The notes under the pieces: generated by a model
What the model saw: the letters and a program-made list of their open reading frames with translations, nothing else
Told to the model about the DNA's origin: nothing
Databases searched by the model: none
Assembly (NCBI GenBank): GCA_021162125.1
Contig: JAGGZG010000047.1
Span: 1-8,524, forward strand
Reading direction: 5' to 3'
Length of the DNA stretch: 8,524 bases
Source: Anaerolineae bacterium
GTDB taxonomy: Bacteria > Chloroflexota > Anaerolineae > JACIWR01
Shown here: in pieces, positions 1 to 5,066 of the stretch
How positions within the stretch are numbered: position 1 is the stretch's first letter
How the letters are laid out: every line of letters starts with the position of its first letter
Translations under genes and position numbers: made by a program

Positions 1-2
1 GG

Positions 3-953
3 AGCCGGGGGGCGTGGCTGGGTTTCGCCGCGGCCCTGGTCGCGGTGAACGTGGTGCGTAGCCGACGGACTGCCGCAGCTTTCGTTGCCCTGCTGATCGT
101 CGCAGTGCTGGCCCTGGCCCTGGGTGGGCTGGGATTGCTGCCCGAAGCGTTGGTGCAGCGATTCACCAGCTTCTTGCCCTTTGTCGATGTCAGTGACTTG
201 CGCGCCGTACAGGTCACGGATGCCAACTACGCCGTGATTGAGCGCATGGCCCACTGGCAGGCCGCCCTGGGGATGTGGACCGATCATCCCTGGTTGGGGG
301 TGGGCATTGGGAATTACGCCGCCGTGTATCCGGCCTACGCCCTGCCCAAGTGGCCTGACTCGCTGGGCCACGCCCACAACTACTACCTTAACGTCGCCGC
401 CGAGGCCGGGTTGTTGGGCCTGGTGGCTTATCTGGTGTTGTGGGGAGCGGCTTTCTGGCAGGCGTGGAAAGCCGTCCGGGCCAGCACCGGTGTCTGGCGG
501 GCCGTGGCCGCCGGTGTGTTCGGTGTGCTGACCCACCTGGCCGTGCACAATCTCTTCGACAACCTGTGGGTGCACGACATGTACATCCACGTCGCTATCC
601 TATTGGGCCTGCTGGCCCAAGTAGCCAACTTCCCCCCTGCGAGCGCAGCGAAGTGGGGAGGAGCTAGAGGGGGGAGAAAGTCGCCCCCCTCTAGCTCCCC
701 CCGTGGAACGGGGGGAGGACAGGCTCATAGGCATCAAGTTAACGGTCACAGAGCTGCCCAAAGTTCCCCCCGGTGGGAGGGGCAAGGGGAGGGGGAAAAG
801 GCGACATCGCAGGCTGTTCACCCCCTCCTAACCTCCCCCATCAAAGGGGAGGGACTTGTTACCCTTCCTTGTGGGGGCACCTGGCTTGTCCCCCTTAGCT
901 TGATGCCTATGGAGGATAGGTTTCCCCCCGGCGAGAGGGTTGGGGCACATTAA
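3..953 (+). CDS. O-antigen ligase/polymerase-type membrane protein (Wzy_C), 5' end missing, repeat-derived tail
   Basis: The frame is open from the left edge (position 3), so the true start lies outside the window. An ATG-less internal GTG at 45 is not the natural start. The protein shows hydrophobic segments near the edge and at roughly 54-135. These are followed by the family hallmark: W-x-A-A-L-G-M-W ... HPWLGVGIGNY (about 303-318) and the extracytoplasmic GHAHNYYLNVAAEAGLLGL block (about 366-422). After that come two more membrane segments and HNLFDNLWVHDMY. This matches the C-terminal half of O-antigen ligase/Wzy polymerases, inner-membrane proteins that join or polymerise lipid-linked glycans. 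Recognisable protein ends near VANF (about 632). The remaining ~107 residues are Pro/Gly/Ser/Arg-rich and come from inverted-repeat DNA, so the original stop seems lost or displaced. Which of ligase or polymerase it is cannot be told. gtrA follows after 15 nt. Confidence 0.85.
   Translation, partial: SRGAWLGFAAALVAVNVVRSRRTAAAFVALLIVAVLALALGGLGLLPEALVQRFTSFLPFVDVSDLRAVQVTDANYAVIERMAHWQAALGMWTDHPWLGVGIGNYAAVYPAYALPKWPDSLGHAHNYYLNVAAEAGLLGLVAYLVLWGAAFWQAWKAVRASTGVWRAVAAGVFGVLTHLAVHNLFDNLWVHDMYIHVAILLGLLAQVANFPPASAAKWGGARGGRKSPPSSSPRGTGGGQAHRHQVNGHRAAQSSPRWEGQGEGEKATSQAVHPLLTSPIKGEGLVTLPCGGTWLVPLSLMPMEDRFPPGERVGAH
660..698. repeat. Perfect 15-bp hairpin within the repeat region
   Basis: The left arm 660-674 (GGAGCTAGAGGGGGG) is exactly complementary to 684-698, with a 9-nt loop. 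With one mismatch the stem can extend by about three more G-C pairs. It has no T-tract on either strand, so it is not a standard terminator. In mRNA it could slow translation or protect the upstream message from 3' decay. That role is inference. Confidence 0.75.
726..911. repeat. 17-bp inverted repeat bounding a 152-bp interior
   Basis: The arm at 726-742 (CATAGGCATCAAGTTAA) and the arm at 895-911 are reverse complements with one mismatch. These arms are not G/C-run sequence, unlike everything around them, so they look like the ends of a discrete module nested within the composite repeat. The interior holds two of the smaller hairpins. No open reading frame of its own and no clear target-site duplication is visible. 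Confidence 0.6.
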
Positions 954-956
954 AAC

Positions 957-968
957 TGAGGTACACCA
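957..968 (+). promoter_or_regulatory. Ribosome-binding site fixing the TTG start of the gtrA-like gene
   Basis: GAGG at 958-961 lies 7 nt before the TTG at 969. An in-frame TGA at 957-959 rules out any start further upstream, and no ATG or GTG occurs in the first ~25 codons of the frame, so TTG is the only start that keeps the first GtrA helix. Confidence 0.6.
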
Positions 969-1463
969 TTGATCACCAACGCTTTCACTCTAGTCAAAAA
1001 CAACCGCAAGGAAGTAGTCCGCTTCCTCAAGTTCTGTGTAGTCGGAGTTTCAGGTACGGTCATTGACTTTGGCCTGCTCAACCTGCTGGTGCGCGTCGCT
1101 GGTTTTCCCGAGCTCATCGCCAACACCTGTTCCTTTTCGACGGCGGTGGTCAACAACTTCATCTGGAATCGCCTGTGGGTCTATCCGGAAACGCGCGGAG
1201 AGCCCTTTCGCAAGCAGTTTGTGCAATTCCTGGTCGTCAACGTGGCTGGGTGGGGGCTCAATACCAGCATCCTCTACACCGGACACCACTGGCTCCTGGG
1301 AGAAGCGGGGCTGCTGGCTGCGTCAGTGGCCACGTTGGCCGCGCTGATTGGGGTGACTCACTTCAGCCTGGCTCTCAACGGGGCCAAGGCCATCGCCACC
1401 GGAGTGGTGCTGTTTTGGAATTTTGTCGTCAACCGGTTGTGGACGTTTGGGCATGTCAAGTAA
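969..1463 (+). CDS. GtrA-family membrane protein
   Basis: This 164-residue protein has the four-helix layout of the GtrA/DPMS2 family: helices at about 21-42, 48-68, 86-106 and 133-158. It also has the two internal-repeat signatures of the family, NNFIWNRLWVY near 62-72 and WNFVVNRLWTF near 150-160. Its length is somewhat above the usual 120-150 because of a short N-terminal extension and a longer loop before the last helix. Family members are thought to help move undecaprenyl- or dolichyl-linked sugars across the membrane for glycan decoration. The direct biochemical role is poorly defined. Translation starts at TTG. It lies between a Wzy/WaaL-type gene and a GT4 glycosyltransferase, which supports a role in surface glycan assembly. 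Confidence 0.88.
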   Translation: MITNAFTLVKNNRKEVVRFLKFCVVGVSGTVIDFGLLNLLVRVAGFPELIANTCSFSTAVVNNFIWNRLWVYPETRGEPFRKQFVQFLVVNVAGWGLNTSILYTGHHWLLGEAGLLAASVATLAALIGVTHFSLALNGAKAIATGVVLFWNFVVNRLWTFGHVK

Positions 1464-1484
1464 GGGTGATTACCGGGAGGTGAG

Positions 1485-2657
1485 ATGCGCATCGGCGTAG
1501 ATTACACCTCCGCGGTCCGGCAGGGAGCGGGCATCGGCCGGCTGACGCGGTGCATTTTCCAGGCTCTGGCGGAGATTGACCACGAAAACGAATACCGTCT
1601 GTTCGCGGCGATGGGTAGAGGGCAACCTTCCAACTTTCCAACCTTCCAACCTTCCAACCTTTCAAACTTCCGCCTGAAGACAATCCCCCTCTCCGACCGC
1701 GAGCTCAACGTCGTGTGGCATCGCCTGCGGCTGCCTCTGCCCGTGGAACTGATCACCGGCCCAGTGGACGTCTTTCACTCGCCCGATTTCACCCTGCCCC
1801 CGGTATGGCGGGCCCGCGCCGTGCTCACTGTGCACGATCTCTCGTTCCTCCGCGTGCCAGAGTGTTTCACCGGCGCGCTGCGACGCTACCTGGAGCGGGT
1901 GGTCCCCCGTTCGGTGCGCCGCGCCGATCACGTGATCGCCGATTCGCACAGTACCAAACGCGACCTGGTGGAACTGCTGGGCACGCCCGCCGGCAAGGTG
2001 ACCGTCATCCATTCCGGCGTCGAACCGCGCTTCCGACCCATCATCGACCGAGCCGCGCTCGGACCCGTCCGCCAGCGATACGATCTGCCGGAGCGGTTCA
2101 TCATCAGCGTGGGCACGCTCCAGCCGCGTAAGAACTTCGCCACGCTCGTCGAAGCTTTCGCGCGGCTGAAATCGGAGACTGGAAACTGGAAGCCAGGTGC
2201 TCGAAGCTTGAAACTGGTCATCGCTGGAGGGAGGGGCTGGCTATACGAGGAGATTTTCGCCCGCGTGGAAGCTCTCGGCTTGCAAGGGGATGTGCTCTTC
2301 CCCGGCTTCGTCGCCGACGAGGACCTGCCCGCACTTTACAACCTGGCGGAAGCCTTCGTCCTGCCCAGTCTATACGAGGGATTCGGCCTGCCACCGTTGG
2401 AGGCCATGGCCTGTGGCACGCCGGTGGTCACGTCTAACGTTTCCTCATTGCCGGAGGTCGTCGGCGACGCGGGGTTGATGGTCGAGCCGGCGGACGTGGA
2501 GAGCTTAGCGGCGGCGATAGAGCGAGTGTTGGAGGATGGTGGCCTGCGCCGTGAGATGGTGCAACGCGGGCTGGCCCGTGCGAAAGAGTTCACCTGGGAA
2601 CGGGCCGCCCGGCAGTTGTTGGGAGTTTACGAGAAGACGGTAGCAAGCGGGAGGTGA
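1485..2657 (+). CDS. GT4-family glycosyltransferase (group 1)
   Basis: A 390-residue cytosolic or membrane-peripheral retaining glycosyltransferase of GT-B fold. The N-terminal domain (about 1-195) begins with a glycine-rich acceptor loop GAGIGRL (14-20) and contains VFHSPDF and VLTVHDLSF. The C-terminal nucleotide-sugar domain (about 200-375) has ISVGTLQPRKNF, LVIAGG, the E-x7-E motif with E298 and E306 in YEGFGLPPLE, and TPVVTSNVSSLPEVVGDAG. The likely donor is a nucleotide sugar such as GDP-mannose, but specificity cannot be read. The start is ATG with a very strong GGAGGTGA just upstream. Two stretches do not fit the family: residues about 47-62, encoded by an octamer repeat, and about 230-241, encoded by a GAAACTGG-type repeat. 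Both are in frame, in loops between core elements, and probably tolerated. Confidence 0.92.
   Translation: MRIGVDYTSAVRQGAGIGRLTRCIFQALAEIDHENEYRLFAAMGRGQPSNFPTFQPSNLSNFRLKTIPLSDRELNVVWHRLRLPLPVELITGPVDVFHSPDFTLPPVWRARAVLTVHDLSFLRVPECFTGALRRYLERVVPRSVRRADHVIADSHSTKRDLVELLGTPAGKVTVIHSGVEPRFRPIIDRAALGPVRQRYDLPERFIISVGTLQPRKNFATLVEAFARLKSETGNWKPGARSLKLVIAGGRGWLYEEIFARVEALGLQGDVLFPGFVADEDLPALYNLAEAFVLPSLYEGFGLPPLEAMACGTPVVTSNVSSLPEVVGDAGLMVEPADVESLAAAIERVLEDGGLRREMVQRGLARAKEFTWERAARQLLGVYEKTVASGR
1624..1671 (+). repeat. Six tandem 8-bp units (consensus AACCTTCC) inside the glycosyltransferase gene
   Basis: The units are AACCTTCC, AACTTTCC, AACCTTCC, AACCTTCC, AACCTTTC and AAACTTCC, making 48 bp. 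They encode a Pro/Ser/Asn/Phe-rich loop (about residues 47-62) that has no counterpart in typical GT4 proteins. Six units total a multiple of three, so the frame is kept. Loss or gain of one or two units would shift it. Confidence 0.8.
2175..2217 (+). repeat. GAAACTGG-type repeat in the glycosyltransferase gene
   Basis: GAAACTGG occurs at 2182-2189 and 2210-2217, and GAGACTGG at 2175-2182. The stretch encodes residues about 230-243 (ETGNWKPGARSLK), inserted where the family normally has a short loop before the LVIAGG strand. It is a second simple-sequence insertion in the same gene. Confidence 0.5.
2649..2657 (+). promoter_or_regulatory. Strong ribosome-binding site overlapping the upstream stop codon, fixing a GTG start
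   Basis: GGGAGGTGA is nearly the full anti-16S complement, and its last three bases are the TGA stop of the glycosyltransferase gene. It lies 4 nt before the GTG at 2662. This geometry favours coupled translation of the two genes. Confidence 0.7.
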
Positions 2658-2661
2658 AACT

Positions 2662-3702
2662 GTGTCTTTCTTACACGACGAGATTTTCGAGCAGCCGCAG
2701 GTGCTACGCACACTGATCGAGGCCGAGGGGGAAAATGCAACAGAGATCGCGGCCCTCGTCCGCGAGCGGCGGGTGCCCTACGTAGTCATCGCCGCGCGAG
2801 GCAGTTCCGACCACGCCGCGTTGTACGCCAAGTACCTGCTGGGCACCATGAACCACCTGTCGGTAGCTCTGGCCACGCCCTCGCTGTTCACCATGTACCA
2901 ATCGCCACCGCAGTTGAAGGACGCGCTGGTGATTGGCATCTCCCAGTCGGGGGAGTCGCCGGACATTATCAGTGTGGTGAGCAGGGCGCGGGAACAGGGC
3001 GCGCTGACCCTGGCCATCACCAACGAGGCCGGGTCACCCCTGGCCCAGGCGGCAGAGCACGTCCTGCCCTGCCACGCCGGTGTGGAGCGTAGCATCGCCG
3101 CCACCAAGACCTACACTGCCCAACTCGTGGCCGTGGCCCTGCTCGGCACCGCACTGGCTGAGGACGAGACGCTGCGAGGCGAGCTGCAGGCCATCCCCGA
3201 CGCAGTGGAAAAGACCCTGACTCTGAGCGAGGTGGTGCAGCGGGCAGCGGAGCGTTACCGCTACATGGAACAGTGCGTGGTGCTGGGCCGGGGATACAAC
3301 TACGCCACGGCTTACGAACTTTCACTCAAGCTAAAGGAACTGACCTACGTGGTAGCTGAACCCTATTCTTCCGCCGATTTCATGCACGGGCCAATCGCTA
3401 TAATCGAGCGTGGTTTCCCGGTGATCGTCATTGTGCCCCACGGCGCGGTGTACGACGAGGTGAAGTCCCTGGCACGTAGCTTGCAAGAGGAACGGCAGGC
3501 CGAACTGATCGTCATCTCCGATCAGGACGAAGCCCTGGCTCTGGCCAAGACCCCGTTGTGGTTGCCCGTGTCGGTGGAGGAGTGGCTGTCACCGATACTG
3601 TGCATCATCCCCGGTCAGCTCTTCGCCCATCATTTGACCCTGGTCAAGGGTTTTGACCCGGACCACCCGCGTGGTCTGCACAAAGTCACCATCACACAAT
3701 AG
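2662..3702 (+). CDS. Double-SIS sugar-phosphate isomerase/deaminase (GlmS isomerase-domain or NagB-II/AgaS type)
   Basis: The 346-residue protein equals the isomerase half of glucosamine-6-phosphate synthase and lacks the N-terminal Cys-dependent glutaminase domain. SIS domain 1 (about 35-165) has AARGSSDHA, the phosphate-binding SQSGES (94-99) and ATKTYTAQL. SIS domain 2 (about 200-330) has GRGYNYATAYELSLKLKE and MHGP. Aligning by eye to E. coli GlmS, the isomerase catalytic residues are kept: E219, K223, E226, H242 and K341 correspond to E481, K485, E488, H504 and K603. Without a glutaminase it should act on free substrates, for example deaminating or isomerising amino-sugar 6-phosphates, as NagB-II and AgaS proteins do. 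The exact substrate is inferred. It starts at GTG, 4 nt after the glycosyltransferase, and precedes an HPr gene. Confidence 0.88.
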   Translation: MSFLHDEIFEQPQVLRTLIEAEGENATEIAALVRERRVPYVVIAARGSSDHAALYAKYLLGTMNHLSVALATPSLFTMYQSPPQLKDALVIGISQSGESPDIISVVSRAREQGALTLAITNEAGSPLAQAAEHVLPCHAGVERSIAATKTYTAQLVAVALLGTALAEDETLRGELQAIPDAVEKTLTLSEVVQRAAERYRYMEQCVVLGRGYNYATAYELSLKLKELTYVVAEPYSSADFMHGPIAIIERGFPVIVIVPHGAVYDEVKSLARSLQEERQAELIVISDQDEALALAKTPLWLPVSVEEWLSPILCIIPGQLFAHHLTLVKGFDPDHPRGLHKVTITQ

Positions 3703-3713
3703 GCTGAGGTTAG

Positions 3714-3977
3714 ATGAAAGAGACTACACTGACGATTCAACACGAGGTTGGGCTGCACGCTCGCCCGGCGGCACTCTTCGTAAAAACGGCTCGCTGTTTC
3801 CAATCGGACGTCAAGGTTACTAAAGACAGCCGCACCGCTAATGCCAAAAGCATTCTATCCGTTCTGGGGCTGGCGGCGGGACAAGGAGCGGTGATTACCA
3901 TCCGCGCCGAGGGACCGGACGAGGACGAGGCTATAGCTGCGCTGGAGACCCTGGTGGAGGACAACTTCGGCGAGTGA
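3714..3977 (+). CDS. ptsH: HPr-family phosphocarrier protein
   Basis: An 87-residue protein, the normal HPr length, with the active-site GLHARPAA motif placing the phosphorylatable histidine exactly at His15. The regulatory serine motif AKSILSVLGL has Ser46 in its classical place. Other family features are the acidic C-terminus and the GAVITIRAEGPDEDEA strand-helix. HPr takes phosphate from PEP via Enzyme I at His15. Ser46 is the target of HPr kinase/phosphorylase in systems that have one. No Enzyme I, EIIA or hprK is in view, so whether it serves a sugar PTS or only regulation cannot be decided. It follows the SIS gene by 11 nt with GAGG just upstream of its ATG, and is the last gene of the plus-strand unit. 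Confidence 0.95.
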   Translation: MKETTLTIQHEVGLHARPAALFVKTARCFQSDVKVTKDSRTANAKSILSVLGLAAGQGAVITIRAEGPDEDEAIAALETLVEDNFGE

Positions 3978-4027
3978 CTCCCGCCCACCCCTCACAGGTT
4001 TTGAGTGTGCGGGTATTGTAAGCGCCT

Positions 4028-4051
4028 GGCGAAATTTCGCCCCCTTTTGTT
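4028..4051 (+). terminator. Possible weak intrinsic terminator after the HPr gene
   Basis: The perfect 14-bp palindrome GGCGAAATTTCGCC (4028-4041) can form a short 5-bp stem with an AATT loop. It is followed by CCC and TTTTGTT on the plus strand. It lies about 50 nt past the HPr stop. The stem is short, so strength is uncertain. Confidence 0.4.
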
Positions 4052-4082
4052 CGCCAAAGGCTTCGTCGTGAGCTCTGCCGAA

Positions 4083-4121
4083 AGGTCTCCTGACCGCGCA
4101 CGGGGTCCGGTCAGGAGACCT
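4083..4121. terminator. 14-bp perfect hairpin between convergent genes, probable bidirectional terminator
   Basis: AGGTCTCCTGACCG (4083-4096) pairs perfectly with 4108-4121 around an 11-nt loop. It lies between the convergent HPr (plus) and membrane-protein (minus) genes, where a shared terminator is expected. There is no long T-run on either strand (only TTT on the minus side), so it may act with other factors or protect the 3' ends. The rest of the 159-bp gene-free stretch (3978-4136) has the palindrome described separately and a 9-bp inverted pair, 4024-4032 with 4129-4137. I see no small gene there. Confidence 0.55.
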
Positions 4122-4136
4122 CCACTCATCGCCAGG

Positions 4137-4958
4137 CTAAATGGATGAGGAGCGCCCCAGTTGCACCCGGTACAGGATGCACGACAAGCGGGTATAGAGC
4201 AAGTCCAACACCCAGTGTACCAGTATGCCCAACCATAGCCTGCGGGTGAAATAGAAGAGCAAAGCCGTGATCAGAGCCAGGGCCAACCGGGAAAGGCGGG
4301 CCTCAGCACGGAAAGGCTGACGAAGATCGGTGCGCCAGGCGGGATTGAGAGCCCATTCCAGGCAGATCAGAACCAGGCTGAGAGCAGTACCGCTGTAAAA
4401 ATCCTCTGTCAGGAGAATTGCGCCGCTGCGGTAAAAGGCCCAATGCACCTGAAGGTAGGCCGCCTCACGAAAGGCAATCCACCATGAAATCGGACTTGTG
4501 CCGGCGACGGGGATGGAGCCAGGCAGCAGGTATCGCAGCGAGCGAGTGTGCCACCAGCACAAAAGCGCGGTCAGGGACAGAGCCCCGGCAGCCAACCCCA
4601 GGGCGGGCCACAACGCCCGCCACGCCTCATCCGGGTGAGCCAGGCCCAGCAACTGGAGAATGATCTCGCCGGCCGTGAGCGCGTGGCCTTCCAGCGGGGG
4701 AATGCCCATGTAAGCGGGTTGGCCTACCCGGCGGAGGACGACTACCCCGTACGGCAGGCCGACGTAGTACAACAGGCGCAGAACCTCGCCCAGCCAGGGG
4801 GCGTGACGCCAGCGCGCCAGCCATTCCAGCGCCCGCCCGGGCCAACCGGCCCATCCTGGGCGAGCGCGCCAGATCAGGTTGACGGCCAGCGCGTACAGAA
4901 CGATGGAAACAGCGATCCACATCCCAAGTTCGGCGTGATTCCCCAACGGTGGCTCCAC
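4137..4958 (-). CDS. Polytopic membrane protein, distantly CPBP/Rce1-like
   Basis: This 273-residue protein has about five to six hydrophobic segments (near 12-31, 58-78, 116-136, 188-206, 222-238 and 240-258). A FREAAYLQVHWAFYR stretch (163-177) followed at the C-terminal end by RLWLGILVHWVLDLLY (240-255) recalls CPBP intramembrane proteases, which have EExxxR and a late HxxxN/D. Here only one glutamate (E165) stands in place of the EE pair, while R177, H172 and H248 are present, so activity is doubtful. The assignment is weak, and 'membrane protein of unknown function' is the safe reading. The start is taken at GTG 4958, with AGGGG 9 nt upstream. A later ATG at 4922 would remove only twelve residues. 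It lies downstream of the sensor kinase on the same strand, separated by hairpins. Confidence 0.72.
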   Translation of the reverse strand: MEPPLGNHAELGMWIAVSIVLYALAVNLIWRARPGWAGWPGRALEWLARWRHAPWLGEVLRLLYYVGLPYGVVVLRRVGQPAYMGIPPLEGHALTAGEIILQLLGLAHPDEAWRALWPALGLAAGALSLTALLCWWHTRSLRYLLPGSIPVAGTSPISWWIAFREAAYLQVHWAFYRSGAILLTEDFYSGTALSLVLICLEWALNPAWRTDLRQPFRAEARLSRLALALITALLFYFTRRLWLGILVHWVLDLLYTRLSCILYRVQLGRSSSI

Positions 4959-4963
4959 AGCAG

Positions 4964-4984
4964 TTTTCCCCTGCGCAGGTAAAA
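4964..4984 (-). promoter_or_regulatory. Palindrome at the translation start region of the membrane-protein gene
   Basis: CCTGCGCAGG (4970-4979) is a perfect palindrome flanked by TTTT (4964-4967) and AAAA (4981-4984), near-symmetric overall. It ends 5 nt upstream of the GTG start, and its G-rich arm is the only visible ribosome-binding sequence. It could be an operator or an RNA hairpin that hides the ribosome-binding site. The regulator is unknown. Confidence 0.35.
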
Positions 4985-4989
4985 CGTCA

Positions 4990-5066
4990 CAGGACGGCCT
5001 GCCGAAGTACCGGCGTGGGCCGTCCTGCTTTCGTCAGATCACACGTGGCCCCCTGGACCGGGGGTC
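4990..5066 (-). terminator. Double hairpin after the histidine kinase, probable terminator
   Basis: A 10-bp perfect stem, CAGGACGGCC (4990-4999) with 5018-5027, is followed on the minus strand by TGACGTTTTACC. A second stem, 5047-5053 with 5060-5066, covers the kinase stop codon itself. Together they should reduce read-through into the membrane-protein gene. The T-run is short and set back 5 nt, so termination may be partial. Confidence 0.5.

Larger units (their letters stand above)
630..948. repeat. Composite GC-rich inverted-repeat region, MITE/REP-like
   Basis: About 320 bp are made of alternating C-runs and G-runs that fold into successive hairpins. These include 660-674 with 684-698 (15 bp, perfect), 697-702 with 710-715, 764-770 with 791-797, and 832-838 with 846-852. 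The composition is unlike the genes on either side. The translated product is low-complexity and has no recognisable domain. Blocks of this style (C-run, short spacer, G-run, often several per locus) are a common form of noncoding dispersed repeat in GC-rich bacteria. It sits where the 3' end of the ligase gene and the intergenic gap should be. Family membership cannot be shown from one copy. Confidence 0.7.

Noticed and set aside
630..948. A CRISPR array
   Set aside because: The repeats are hairpin blocks of differing sequence and spacing, without identical direct repeats or regular spacers.
1624..1671. A frameshift or broken glycosyltransferase gene at the octamer tract
   Set aside because: The frame is continuous through it and all downstream GT4 motifs are intact.
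2662..3702. Full glucosamine-6-phosphate synthase (GlmS)
   Set aside because: The N-terminal glutaminase domain is absent; the gene starts 4 nt after the previous stop, so no room remains for it.
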